Source: Sphingomonas oleivorans
GTDB taxonomy: Bacteria; Pseudomonadota; Alphaproteobacteria; Sphingomonadales; Sphingomonadaceae
Direction: 5' to 3'
Assembly: GCF_003050615.1 (NCBI RefSeq)
Contig: NZ_NWBU01000006.1
Coordinates: forward strand, 1-64,000
DNA: 64,000 nt
Positions within the stretch are counted from its first letter, which is position 1. The number at the start of each line of letters is the position of its first letter. Of this stretch, positions 1 to 8,915 are shown in pieces. The notes under the pieces are model-generated. The model was not told the origin of the DNA. It searched no databases and saw only the letters and a list, made by a program, of their open reading frames with translations. The position numbers were made by a program, and so were the translations under genes.

Positions 1-164
1 ATCACCTGCTCCGCATGAACACGGAGCCCTATGAATCAGTGATTAGCCCGCTTGGGAATCCTGAATGTCGATCGGCCCTAGAAGATCGTATCGCTCATAT
101 CTCAAATGATGCGGGTCGGAACTGCGCATGTCCGTAAGCGGGCCTCAATTCCCAGCAAGGGGTT
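1..164. other. Left edge, no gene recognised
   Basis: I see no convincing coding frame in this stretch. It lies directly upstream of a transposase remnant, so it may hold the end of that element, but I could not identify a terminal inverted repeat. Confidence 0.4.
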
Positions 165-530
165 TTGCGTCAGGCTCAGATGTTCGATCCCGCCGACATG
201 CGGCCTCTGTCGGCTGTGTCGGCGGGATATTCGCGCCGAGACGCGGCGCGGCGTTTCGGTGTGGGCCCGCGTTGCGCGGTGAAGCTGTTGCAACGCGTTC
301 GGCAGGACGGGATCGGCGGCTTCGGCGCGGTGATCCCGGCTCGGCAGGGGCGGCCATCTGGCGCGGGCAAGGTCGAGCCGCGCAGGGCCGCGCTGATCCG
401 ATGGGGGCGGCGGACATCAACATGTCCGGGCTTGCACCGAAGCGCGAAGCGGAAGCCGGGATATGCGTGCGCCCCGCGCCGCTCTCCCGCGCGCTGCCTG
501 TTGCCGGCTGCCGATATAAGAATAGTTCTG
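165..530 (+). pseudogene. IS630-type transposase N-terminal remnant, frameshifted
   Basis: Two overlapping plus-strand frames together resemble the N-terminus of an IS630-family transposase. The first (from 165) carries a helix-turn-helix with the typical motif YSRRDAARRFGVG followed by a VKLLQRVRQDG segment. From about 400 the resemblance continues in another frame (DINMSGLAP, then LSRALPVAGCRYKN), like the family's second helical segment ending in a YK(K) motif. No catalytic DDE domain follows, so the gene is truncated as well as frameshifted. It is probably a dead relic marking the edge of the EPS region. The assignment rests on remembered family motifs, not a search. Confidence 0.6.
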
Positions 531-554
531 GCGTCTGCTATGGCGTGGGCAATG

Positions 555-752
555 TCACAGCAGCCGTCGGCGTATCGGCTTGGGTGGGCGCTGGGCCTGT
601 TCGAGTATCGAATTGGAAAATAGGTTGAACAGCCGGTCCGCCAGCATGTCCGCGCTTTCGCCATAATCTTCCCAGCGATGGATCGCGTCGATCGCCGCGC
701 AGCGGAGATCCGGCGTCAATTTCACTCGACCGTTCGGGATTTGCCTGTCCAT
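555..752 (-). CDS. Small hypothetical protein (65 aa)
   Basis: A 65-residue frame starts at ATG 752 inside a longer minus-strand frame whose upstream part is only a shadow of the acyltransferase gene. The protein begins MDRQIPNGRVKLTPDLR and contains an amphipathic stretch (AIDAIHRWEDYGESADMLADRLFNLF) and an arginine-rich tail. That pattern looks like a folded helical mini-protein rather than random high-GC translation. It has no signal peptide or membrane segment. I do not recognise a function. It lies between the transposase relic and the EPS acyltransferase and may be independent of both. Confidence 0.45.
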   Translation of the reverse strand: MDRQIPNGRVKLTPDLRCAAIDAIHRWEDYGESADMLADRLFNLFSNSILEQAQRPPKPIRRRLL

Positions 753-907
753 CCTGATCGCTTTCGACCGTTTCGCTGGTGCGCGTGCTTGCGGCGATAG
801 GATTAGGTCAGGGTGGAGAGATCCTCCATCGCCGGTAATCCCGTGGGTAAGCCTGCTTCCGGGGATCGGGGAGCCGATGTCGCTTCGCCCCGGCCTGCGG
901 AAATCCG

Positions 908-2020
908 TCAGCGGAATGCCGGCTGGGTGCCGGGTCGCCTCCTCTTCCGTCCCATCTTCTCCGCGAGCGCGATCAGGCCGCGGCGGACATGGCGTCGTGC
1001 CGGATTTTCGATCAGGTGGAAGGAGAGCGCCGAGACGGCGATGACGGCCAGCAGGATGAGCGAGACCAGCAGCGGATAGGGCAGGGCCTGCGCCGCGCCC
1101 GTGCCGGCGATCCAGTAGAGCAGCGGCATATGGAGCAGATAGATCGAGAAGCTGTACGCCCCGATCAGTCGCATCGCCCGATTTTCGAGCAGCCAGCCTG
1201 CGAGCGGATTGCGGAAGCTGAAGGCCAGGATCAGCAGCCCGCAGGCAAGCACCTTCCGCAGGTCTCCATAATAAAGGACATGTTTGGGATCGTTCACCAG
1301 TTCGGGATAGAGAAAGTCCGAGAGGAATTGGGGCGGCGACACCAGGCCGATCAGGAACAGCAGGGCCGCCGCCTGGAGGAGCGCTATGACCGGCGCACCC
1401 AGCCGGGAGCCGATCCGGGCGCGCAACAGCGCGACGCCGATTCCGGTGAGGAAGATATGCATCTTCGAAAAAACGGAGAAGCCCGGCGTGGCGGGACTCA
1501 ACATGTAGATCAGCATCGAGCATCCGGCCACGAGCAGCAGCGGCAGCATATTGGCGGAGCGGGACCGCGCGGCGAAGGCGAGCCAGATCGGCAGGAACAG
1601 GAAGTAAAATTGGAATTCCGGGCCGGTCGACCAGAATATCGGCTGCACGCTGGTGAAGCTGAGCAGGCGTATGAGCTCGCCCCAGCCGACAGGATAGGCG
1701 AAGCCGGGATCGACGAACCGGCAGATCAGGAAAGAGGCCAGGGCGACCAGCAGATAGAGCGGCGCGATCCGCGCCACCCGCGCGGCGATATATCGGACGA
1801 CCTCGTCGCGCTCGAAGGCGCGATGGAGATAGAGATGCCCCATCAGAAAGCCGCTGAGCACGAAGAAGATCATCACCCCATAATCGCCGATGCGATGATG
1901 GGTGAGGGCGTGGATGCCGAATTCGCCGAAATGCGAGCTCAGGACGAGCAGCGCCGCAACGCCCCGCAGCCCATCCAGTGCGAAGATATGCGCGCGATCG
2001 ATCGCGCCACCGTCCCTCAT
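908..2020 (-). CDS. Acyltransferase family 3 (OafA/YrhL type), EPS decoration
   Basis: This is a 370-residue integral membrane O-acyltransferase that probably adds acetyl or another acyl group to the EPS repeat unit at the inner membrane. The N-terminus has the family signature: LDGLRGVAALLVLSSHF, with the R...H pair that marks the active site. About ten hydrophobic segments follow and the C-terminus is basic. Its ATG at 2020 overlaps the stop of the upstream polymerase gene (ATGA), so it is the last gene of a four-gene minus-strand operon. By position it corresponds to GumF/GumG of xanthan loci. The acyl group and acceptor sugar cannot be read from the sequence. Confidence 0.88.
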   Translation of the reverse strand: MRDGGAIDRAHIFALDGLRGVAALLVLSSHFGEFGIHALTHHRIGDYGVMIFFVLSGFLMGHLYLHRAFERDEVVRYIAARVARIAPLYLLVALASFLICRFVDPGFAYPVGWGELIRLLSFTSVQPIFWSTGPEFQFYFLFLPIWLAFAARSRSANMLPLLLVAGCSMLIYMLSPATPGFSVFSKMHIFLTGIGVALLRARIGSRLGAPVIALLQAAALLFLIGLVSPPQFLSDFLYPELVNDPKHVLYYGDLRKVLACGLLILAFSFRNPLAGWLLENRAMRLIGAYSFSIYLLHMPLLYWIAGTGAAQALPYPLLVSLILLAVIAVSALSFHLIENPARRHVRRGLIALAEKMGRKRRRPGTQPAFR

Positions 2021-3330
2021 ATCGTTGCCTCCCGTGCCGGATCAGGTTCGAAGGATTTGGCCATGCGGTTCGCGCGGGCGTAGAAATAGCCATAGAAGGC
2101 CCACATCACCGCGACCGTCTTGATCGACAGGATCGAATAGCTGATCGGCAGGCAGAGCGTGATGAAGACCGCGATGCCATGTTTCGCCATCCGCCCGCCT
2201 CCTTCCTCGCCGGTGCTGGTGAGCGTGAGCATCAGCCAGACGGCCAGCGCGGCGATCAGTGACTGGGTCTGTATGAAATAGGCCCAGCCCGCATCGGCGA
2301 ACGCGTTTTCGACGATGCCGACGCCGAGCAGATTGGCGAGATCGATGGTGAGGAGCGCATCCATCCCGACCCGGAGCCGGCCCGGCATCGTATCGCCACC
2401 GGCCGGGAGAAAGCCGAACTGCATGGCGATCAGCAGCAGCAGGAACAGGCCCGGCAGGTAGAATGCGCTCGCCCAGCCCGGAATCTTTCGTGCCAGCGGC
2501 AGATAGGCGAGCAGGACGAGATTCACCGACAGGGCGAGGCGGCCGTCGCAGATGACGAGCAGGGCGGCATTGGACAGGATCAGGAAGATCCGCGCAGCAT
2601 GCGACAGGCGCGACCAGAAGGCGGCGATGAAGACCGCGATGACGATCGTCCAGTTGCCGAGCGAGACGGGTTCCAGGAAGAGCGAGGAGCCGCGGTGAAG
2701 GCCGAAGCCGTCGAGCAGCATGCGCCCCTTCGGCCGTTCCGAGCTGAGGAACAGATCGCCGCCCGCCCAGAACGCATCCTGATCGAAGCCGCGCGTGTTC
2801 ACATAATAGCTGATGACCTTGAACGTCGCGCCGAAGCCGGCCGGGCTTGCGAGTTCCCAGATGCCGACGAGCAGAAGCAGCGATTGCAGCGCGATGACGA
2901 GCCGGACGAGCGTCGATCCGCGCAGCCTTGTGCCCAGGCAGATGAAGGCCGGAATGATGAGGATATCGCCGAAATTCTTGAGCGACAGCTCCGCGCGGAC
3001 GGCGGAGATCGCGACCAGCAGCATCGTGAGGCCCCAGGTGAGGGCGATCCAGCGATAGGGTGGATCGTCCCGCTGGAGCGCGCCCAGTGCCAGAGCCGCG
3101 ATCACGATGAGCCCCTGGATGGCGACGACCATGCCGCCGGCAACGGCGAATATCTGCGCGTTGACGAGCGCCAGCAGGGGATTGAACAGCACCGTCATTC
3201 CCAGCAGTGCGGCGAAGAGCAGCTGCCGGAGGTCGAACGACGAGCTGCCGGGCGTAGCCGAGACCCGATCGGCAATGGGCGTGGTGCGCGGCCAGGCGCC
3301 GGCGGCGAGCGATGCGACCCGCTCAGCCAA
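2017..3330 (-). CDS. Wzy/GumE-like EPS polymerase (polytopic membrane protein)
   Basis: A roughly 437-residue protein with about ten or more hydrophobic segments and a large periplasmic loop in the middle (VISYYVNTRGFDQDAFWAGG...ERPKGRML), as in O-antigen ligase/polymerase and GumE-type proteins. It would polymerise lipid-linked repeat units on the periplasmic face. I chose a TTG start at 3330 because it overlaps the upstream glycosyltransferase stop by 8 nt. Extension upstream to an ATG at 3468 would add an arginine/proline-rich out-of-family stretch that is only a shadow of the neighbour. It is coupled downstream to the acyltransferase by ATGA. The family is too divergent for a firm call without alignment. 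Confidence 0.75.
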   Translation of the reverse strand: MAERVASLAAGAWPRTTPIADRVSATPGSSSFDLRQLLFAALLGMTVLFNPLLALVNAQIFAVAGGMVVAIQGLIVIAALALGALQRDDPPYRWIALTWGLTMLLVAISAVRAELSLKNFGDILIIPAFICLGTRLRGSTLVRLVIALQSLLLLVGIWELASPAGFGATFKVISYYVNTRGFDQDAFWAGGDLFLSSERPKGRMLLDGFGLHRGSSLFLEPVSLGNWTIVIAVFIAAFWSRLSHAARIFLILSNAALLVICDGRLALSVNLVLLAYLPLARKIPGWASAFYLPGLFLLLLIAMQFGFLPAGGDTMPGRLRVGMDALLTIDLANLLGVGIVENAFADAGWAYFIQTQSLIAALAVWLMLTLTSTGEEGGGRMAKHGIAVFITLCLPISYSILSIKTVAVMWAFYGYFYARANRMAKSFEPDPAREATI

Positions 3331-4486
3331 GGGCGATCTCCACCAGCCGCTCCGCCACCTCTGACCAATCGGGGACGGGCAGGGGGCGGGGATCTGCGGC
3401 GAGCGCGCCTTCGAAGGCGGCGATGATGCTGTCCCGGTCATCCGGCGCATAGCCGAAGCGCAGCGCATGATCGCCCGCCGCGAAGGCCGGGCAGACGGCG
3501 GGAAGCCCCAGCGCGCCGAACTGGAGCAGCTTCAGGCTCGAATCGACCAGATATTCCGTGCCGGGACCGGGACGATAGGGCGCGACGCCGATATCGGCAT
3601 GCTGGAGATAGGGAAGCGTTTGCGCGAACGGCATTTCCGCATGAAGGTGGACGTTGGATGGAAAGGTGCCGCCCGGCGTGCCGATCAGGTGGAAGTCGAG
3701 CCGGGGGAAATGTTCGGCGGCGGTCGCGATGATCTGCGCGTCGAACAGCATCGAGCCCGCAGTGACGACATTGCCCGAGCGTCGATAGGGATTGGGCGAG
3801 GAAGCGGAGAGGCGGCGCCTGTCCACGCCATGGGACAGGAAGACGGCGCGATCGTGGAAGGCCGCGAAATGCGGCAGCATCGGCCGTGCCACCGCGACGA
3901 TCAGGTCGATCATCGCCGCGTCGCGCTCGAGCACTTTCTGGACATGGGGATGGACGCCTACCGTCGGCAGGAGATCCGCCGCCCGATAGACTATGCGGGC
4001 GCGCGGCGCGATCCGGCGCAGGCGGGCCAGGAACATGGGAGCCGTGCCGGATTCCACGAAGATGATGCTCGCCTGGCGCGCGGCATCGTCCAGCGCGCGG
4101 CAGCTCAGCCGCGACCAGAGATCATAGACCGGGCCCAGCCGCTGGCGGATGAAGCGCGGCCCGACGTCCACGGCATGCCAGGGACTGCGCCAGAGGAAGC
4201 TGTTGACGCCATCGACCGTTTCCCAGCGATTGGCGCGATCCTCGAGGAAGAGCCGGCTGTCGCCGCGCTTGCGCGAAAGCCGGCTGAAACCGATCGACAG
4301 GAAATCGACATGATGCCCCTGCGCCGCGAGCGCTTCCGCGATGAAATGCACGCTTGCGCGGCGTTTCGTCCGATAATCATGGCGCGAGAGGATGAGGATG
4401 CGCTGCGCGGCGGAGCCCGGCTTCCCGACCGGCCGGGCGAACATCCCGTGCGGATGGGCGGCATGATTCACATGGTTCACGTGCAT
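3323..4486 (-). CDS. gumK: GumK-like glucuronosyltransferase (GT70)
   Basis: A 387-residue GT-B glycosyltransferase. After a short variable leader, the N-terminal domain starts ILILSRHDYRTKRRASVHF and continues with FLSIGFSRLSRKRGDSR. This is the hallmark N-terminal pattern of GumK, the xanthan enzyme that adds glucuronic acid from UDP-GlcA to the mannose of the lipid-linked trisaccharide. The C-terminal nucleotide-binding half contains HADIGVAPY and SSLKLLQFGALGLP, as expected. It is membrane-associated and cytoplasmic-facing. The ATG at 4486 overlaps the upstream GT4 gene by 10 nt, and the stop overlaps the polymerase start. Its presence suggests an acidic polymer. Confidence 0.82.
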   Translation of the reverse strand: MHVNHVNHAAHPHGMFARPVGKPGSAAQRILILSRHDYRTKRRASVHFIAEALAAQGHHVDFLSIGFSRLSRKRGDSRLFLEDRANRWETVDGVNSFLWRSPWHAVDVGPRFIRQRLGPVYDLWSRLSCRALDDAARQASIIFVESGTAPMFLARLRRIAPRARIVYRAADLLPTVGVHPHVQKVLERDAAMIDLIVAVARPMLPHFAAFHDRAVFLSHGVDRRRLSASSPNPYRRSGNVVTAGSMLFDAQIIATAAEHFPRLDFHLIGTPGGTFPSNVHLHAEMPFAQTLPYLQHADIGVAPYRPGPGTEYLVDSSLKLLQFGALGLPAVCPAFAAGDHALRFGYAPDDRDSIIAAFEGALAADPRPLPVPDWSEVAERLVEIALG

Positions 4487-5604
4487 CGGGCCACGACCTC
4501 GTCATAATAATCTTCCAGCGCATCCATTCGGGCGCGGATGTCGAATTTGGCGCGGACATGGGCGATGCCGGCGGCCGCCATGGCCTCGGCCCTGTCAGGC
4601 TGGGAGAGCAGGCTGGCGATCGCCTGCGCGAGGCTGCCGCTGTCGCGGCTGCGCGCGGTCAGGCCCGAAATGCCGGGCAGGATCGCTTCGTGCATCGGCC
4701 CTTCATCGAACGTCACCGGCACCATGCCCAGCGCCTGCGCTTCGAGCAGGACGATGCCGAGCCCTTCCGCATCGCCGGACTTTGCGCGAACGCTCGGCAT
4801 GGCGAGCACGCGATGCTGGCGCATCTGGCGGAATACTTCGGCGCGGGGCCGCGCGCCCAGGAAGGTGGCGTCGATGCCGAGCCGGCGCGCTTGCTCCTCG
4901 AGCTCGCCGCGCAGCGGGCCGTCTCCGAGGATCGTCAGCCGTTCGCCCCGCAGCGGCTCCGGCAATCGGGCCCAGGCATCGAGAAGGTAGCGCGTGCCCT
5001 TTTTCTCGACGAGCCGACCGACCGAAAGCACGCCGCGCCGGTCGGCGGAGGGCGGCGGCGGATCGATCGCGCGCGTGTCGATGCCGAGGCGGATCACGCG
5101 GAGCTTCGACTGCGGAAATCCGTTTTCGATCAGGCGTTCGCGAATATAGTCGGAAACGCAGATGAAGCCTGCCGCCCAACGCGCGAGCAACGGCTTCATC
5201 AGCAGATAGAGGCGGCCGTCCCATCGGCGCAGATGTTCGCGCCCCCGCACCGTCGCATCATATCCATGCGCGGTGACCACGAGCGGCAGGCGATGCCGCC
5301 GCGCGAGCATGGCGACATTCGCGCCGTCGGAAAGGAAATGGGCATGGAGCAGTGCGAAACTACCCTGCGGCAGCGTCTCGGCAACGGACGGATTGTGGCC
5401 GAAAAGCTTGCTGCCGAGCCGCGATATCGCCCCGTCACCGGGGCGGTGAAGCCGATGCAAGGGGTAGTTTGGCAGATTAATTCCGCCTGGGATATGATGT
5501 TCCGTCAGAATTGAAGGATCATAACGTCGCAGATACTGAACATGATCGGCGATGAAAGTTTCGGATTGGGGCAGGAAGCCACGGCGATAGATAAGGATGT
5601 TCAT
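4477..5604 (-). CDS. GT4 family glycosyltransferase
   Basis: A 375-residue retaining GT-B enzyme. The N-terminal acceptor domain contains LHAHFLSDGANVAML and VVTAHGYDA. The C-terminal donor domain contains VGRLVEKKGTRYLLDAW, LTILGDGPLRGELE and EGLGIVLLEAQALGMVPV, which holds the conserved E-x7-E type nucleotide-sugar motif. It would transfer one sugar during repeat-unit assembly at the cytoplasmic face. It is the first gene of the minus-strand operon GT4-GumK-polymerase-acyltransferase. A 157-bp divergent intergenic region separates it from the GT2 gene on the plus strand. Donor and acceptor are unknown. Confidence 0.88.
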   Translation of the reverse strand: MNILIYRRGFLPQSETFIADHVQYLRRYDPSILTEHHIPGGINLPNYPLHRLHRPGDGAISRLGSKLFGHNPSVAETLPQGSFALLHAHFLSDGANVAMLARRHRLPLVVTAHGYDATVRGREHLRRWDGRLYLLMKPLLARWAAGFICVSDYIRERLIENGFPQSKLRVIRLGIDTRAIDPPPPSADRRGVLSVGRLVEKKGTRYLLDAWARLPEPLRGERLTILGDGPLRGELEEQARRLGIDATFLGARPRAEVFRQMRQHRVLAMPSVRAKSGDAEGLGIVLLEAQALGMVPVTFDEGPMHEAILPGISGLTARSRDSGSLAQAIASLLSQPDRAEAMAAAGIAHVRAKFDIRARMDALEDYYDEVVARCT

Positions 5605-5761
5605 CTTTTTTTCTCCTCATCGCTGTTTCCGAACAAGATGACTGACTTCGCCTTCTCGTCACTTTCCTTGATGTTGCACCGCAGCGTGGGGGGCCATAAA
5701 AAAGAGATCAGGCGAGCCGTCTACGGGTCGCCCGGCGGTCCGTATTTTTCCCGGAGGACCA

Positions 5762-6718
5762 ATGGTCGCAATCTCCATCGTCATCCCCGCCTACAATGCC
5801 GAAGAATCGCTCGAGCGGGCGGTTGCTTCGGCCCAGGCGCAGACCATCCAGGATTTCGAAATCATCATCGTCGATGATGCCTCCAGCGACGGGACCGTCG
5901 CCCTGGCGCAGCGCCTGGCGGCGGCCGACCGACGCATCCGCGTGCTGCGCAACGAAGCGAATAGCGGACCTTCGATCACCCGCAATCGCGGCTTCGCCGC
6001 CGCCTCCGGTGAGTGGATCGCAATATTGGATTCCGACGATGCCTATGTGCCCGATCGCCTCGAGCGGCTGATGTCGCTGGGCCGCGAGCGGAATGCCGAT
6101 ATCGTCGCCGACAATCTCGCGCTCTACGACTGGGCCGCGGGCAAGATCGTCGGCGACGCGCTCTCCCGTCCGCGGCCGGGAGAGGTGCGGACGGTCGACA
6201 CGCGCCATTTCCTGGCCAATTGCATCACCGGCCAGTCGCCCTTCGATTATGGCCAGCTGAAGGCGATGCTCCGGCGCGATTTCGTGGAGCGGCACGGCCT
6301 GCGCTACCCGGACAAGCTGCGCCATGGCGAGGATTTCATCCTCTATGCCGAAGCGCTGCTCGCCGGTGCCAATTTCGTGCTGACGGGCAGTTCCTACTAT
6401 CTTTTCACCCAGCGCGTCGGATCGGTTTCCGCCGAATCCTCGCGCATGTCGCGCACCATCGCCAATTTCGATGCGATGCGCGCCTATACGATCGCATTGG
6501 GGAACCATCCCGCCGTGATGCGCGATCCGGCGCTGGCTGCGCTGCTGCATCGGCGGGCGGAAGCCATCGTCTGGCACCAGAGCTGGGTGAAGGTCTATCC
6601 CGCGGTTCGCGCCCGGAACCTGTTCGGCATAATGAGCGCGATATTGCGCGACTGGCGGGTGGCGCCGATGCTGGCGCGCGCCGTCTATCGGCGCTTCGTC
6701 CCGGCCCGGGAGGCGTAG
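5762..6718 (+). CDS. GT2 family glycosyltransferase
   Basis: A 318-residue GT-A enzyme with the classic family 2 start ISIVIPAYNAEESLERAV, the nucleotide-binding VDDASSDGT segment near residue 38 and the metal-binding DSDDA motif near residue 90. The active-site region GEDFILYAEAL lies near residue 200. The C-terminal third is helical without clear membrane spans. It probably adds a branch sugar to the EPS unit. It is transcribed alone on the plus strand, divergent from the GT4 operon and convergent with the pyruvyltransferase gene, whose stop lies 27 bp away. The ATG at 5762 has GGAGG just upstream (5753-5757). Confidence 0.9.
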   Translation: MVAISIVIPAYNAEESLERAVASAQAQTIQDFEIIIVDDASSDGTVALAQRLAAADRRIRVLRNEANSGPSITRNRGFAAASGEWIAILDSDDAYVPDRLERLMSLGRERNADIVADNLALYDWAAGKIVGDALSRPRPGEVRTVDTRHFLANCITGQSPFDYGQLKAMLRRDFVERHGLRYPDKLRHGEDFILYAEALLAGANFVLTGSSYYLFTQRVGSVSAESSRMSRTIANFDAMRAYTIALGNHPAVMRDPALAALLHRRAEAIVWHQSWVKVYPAVRARNLFGIMSAILRDWRVAPMLARAVYRRFVPAREA

Positions 6719-6744
6719 GGCGCGCGCTGCCGGCATCGGCGCAT

Positions 6745-7782
6745 TCACCCTGGCCGCATCGTCTGCGCGAGGGCGGCCGTCCGTGACAGCCGATCGCGCA
6801 GTTCGTCGATGCGGGCACCGAGAATGGCATTGTCGCTGAGATAGCCGGTGCGGGACGCCTGCGCCCGGAGCATGACGGCCGTGCGATCGACCCTACGTTG
6901 ATCGAGCCGCTGCACCTGCCGCTGGACGATCGACAGGCGCATCGCTTGATCGGGCAGCTTGTGCAGAAGATGCTTCAGCCGGGGGCGCGCATGCCGCCAC
7001 CAGCGCCGCGATTGAAGCGCCATCATGCGACGGAAATGCGCGACGGCGGCCTCGCGGGTGGGAGGACGCACCGAGAAGCCCTGTCCGTAAAATGGCTGGA
7101 CCGCATTGGCATAGGCGCCGAGCACGGTCGGCGCGGGCAGCGCCACCGGCTCATAGGGCACGCCGAGCGAGAGGGACCAGTCCAGCCATTTGAAGCTGTT
7201 GATGCGGCTGGACGACATCAAGGGTATCCAGGGGACGCGCAGCGTATCGGCGATGATCGCGGCATGCATCGAATCCGCCAGGACCAGCCGGGCGGAACGC
7301 AGGCGCGCGATAACCTCGCGGCTGTCGCCGCGCGGGTCGAGCAGCTCCACGCCGGCGCGATACGCGGCCTCCGCCCAGCCGCCGTCCAGCAATGCCTCAT
7401 AATGGGGGACGAAGACGACGCCGTGCCGCCTGGCCTCGGGCAGCGGCGCGAATTCGGGAAGGGTGGAGAGGAGCAGCGCGCCATCGGCGACCGCGGCACT
7501 TTCCGGCTGCTCCAGCGCCAGCGCCGTCAGCGGCCCGCGGAGCGCCATGACGTTCCAGCGCGGACTATCGAAATCGGCCGGCCGGGGACTATAGCCGATG
7601 CCGCTGGTGAAGACGATGATATGGCGCGCCGGCGGCATGCTATTGCCCAGGATCGTGCCGATCCCGCTGAAGAGAATGTCGCTCTGCTCGTTCCATTGTC
7701 CCGGCAGTAGCGCCTGCCACAGCCAGCCGTTCAGATCGTCGCCGAAATTGCCCTGGGCCGCCTTGTAATAGAAAAGCTTCAT
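6745..7782 (-). CDS. Polysaccharide pyruvyltransferase (GumL-like)
   Basis: A 345-residue protein of the polysaccharide pyruvyltransferase family, which ketal-links pyruvate from phosphoenolpyruvate to a sugar. The N-terminus MKLFYYKAAQGNFGDDLNGW carries the family's N-F-G-D-D motif. ILFSGIGTIL, VFTSGIGYSP and the DSMHAAIIADTLRVPWIPL segment, with its conserved histidine, follow. The last 100 residues are arginine-rich and helical, longer than the minimal domain. The ATG at 7782 overlaps the stop of the upstream GT2 gene (ATGA), so the two are translationally coupled. A longer upstream frame is a shadow of that gene. By analogy with xanthan it would pyruvylate a terminal sugar. Confidence 0.88.
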   Translation of the reverse strand: MKLFYYKAAQGNFGDDLNGWLWQALLPGQWNEQSDILFSGIGTILGNSMPPARHIIVFTSGIGYSPRPADFDSPRWNVMALRGPLTALALEQPESAAVADGALLLSTLPEFAPLPEARRHGVVFVPHYEALLDGGWAEAAYRAGVELLDPRGDSREVIARLRSARLVLADSMHAAIIADTLRVPWIPLMSSSRINSFKWLDWSLSLGVPYEPVALPAPTVLGAYANAVQPFYGQGFSVRPPTREAAVAHFRRMMALQSRRWWRHARPRLKHLLHKLPDQAMRLSIVQRQVQRLDQRRVDRTAVMLRAQASRTGYLSDNAILGARIDELRDRLSRTAALAQTMRPG

Positions 7783-8807
7783 GCCGTTTCTCCCAGACGC
7801 GCCCGATTTCGCCGTGCCGAAAGTTTTGCCGAGATGAGCGATGCCCAGCGCGAGGGCAGTTGCAGCCAGATTCCCTCGTCCAGCAGGGCGAGCGAGCGCG
7901 CCGTTTCCGGATCGAGCGCGGATCTGAGGCCCGCCGGATGCATCATGATGCCGGCGATCTCGGTGCGTGCGGCTTTCTGCCGTGCCTGGCACATGTCGCG
8001 CGTGCGGCGATCGATGCCCGGCTCGGCCGCCATCAGCGCATTGGCCTTCACCATCGAGGCGAGGCGGCGCAGATTTTTGGAGGACAGGCGATCATGCGCG
8101 CCGCGATAGAGATTGACGCCTTCGCCGCGCTGTCCGTTCACCGCGGTGGAAAAGCAGATCCGCCGCGACCGTTGCGCCATCCGGACCCACATCAGCCAAT
8201 CCTCGCCGGCATATCTCAGCCGGGTGTCGAAGCGGAGATCGCGAAAGCAGGGCCAGCGGAATACGATCGTCGAGGTCTGACAGAGATATTCGCGCGCCAT
8301 GCAATGCGTGACTTCCGCAGGATCGAACATGAAGGCATCCGGCCTGCCGTCCAGCGCCGCAAAGATGGACGGGCCATCGATGCGCGTGAAGGTGTCGAGG
8401 CCGGCGAACAGCGTGGAAGGGGGCATATCCGAATCGCAGAAATAGAAGTCACGATCCTCGCCCAGCATCGCCAATGCGGTGGCGAGATGATCGGGCGCCC
8501 AGCGATCGTCCGAATCGATGAAGGCGACGAAGGCGGCATCGGGCGGAACATTGTCGAGCCCGGTGTTGCGGGCGGCGCCGGGACCCCGATTAGGCTGGGT
8601 GATGATCCTGAGCGAATGCGGCGGATCGATCATGATCTCCTCGAGATCCACCGATGGCGGCACGGGCGAACCGTCGTCGATCACGATCATGTCGAGTTCC
8701 GTCGCGTCGGGCAGCCTCTGTCCGGCGATCGAGGCCAGGCACCCCGACAGGATGCCGGCTTCCCGCTGAAAATAAGGAATGATCACGGCAATCCTAACGG
8801 CATTCAT
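7779..8807 (-). CDS. GT2 family glycosyltransferase
   Basis: A 342-residue family 2 glycosyltransferase: IAVIIPYFQREAGILSGCL at the N-terminus, VIDDGSPVPP near residue 42, NRGPGAARNTGLD and the DSDDRW metal site near residue 95. YAGEDWLMWVRMAQRS gives the usual acidic ED pair in the acceptor part. The start at ATG 8807 is preceded by a GGAGG-type ribosome site; a much longer frame upstream is antisense to the flippase gene and rejected. It is coupled by ATGA to the pyruvyltransferase and diverges from the flippase gene across 108 bp. The sugar specificity is unknown. Confidence 0.9.
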   Translation of the reverse strand: MNAVRIAVIIPYFQREAGILSGCLASIAGQRLPDATELDMIVIDDGSPVPPSVDLEEIMIDPPHSLRIITQPNRGPGAARNTGLDNVPPDAAFVAFIDSDDRWAPDHLATALAMLGEDRDFYFCDSDMPPSTLFAGLDTFTRIDGPSIFAALDGRPDAFMFDPAEVTHCMAREYLCQTSTIVFRWPCFRDLRFDTRLRYAGEDWLMWVRMAQRSRRICFSTAVNGQRGEGVNLYRGAHDRLSSKNLRRLASMVKANALMAAEPGIDRRTRDMCQARQKAARTEIAGIMMHPAGLRSALDPETARSLALLDEGIWLQLPSRWASLISAKLSARRNRARLGETA

Positions 8808-8915
8808 CCTGTTTCCTCCGTCATTCACCAGATCGGGGCAGATGCTGCGATGCGAAACGCTTGTCGGCGAACATTTTTCGCCTTTTAGGAAAGGCGGCAA
8901 GGGAGTGATGCTGCA

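Noticed and set aside
989-2083. Long plus-strand open frame rich in Glu, Arg and Gln
   Set aside because: It is antisense to the acyltransferase gene, whose transmembrane pattern is convincing; such frames are common in high-GC codon-biased DNA.
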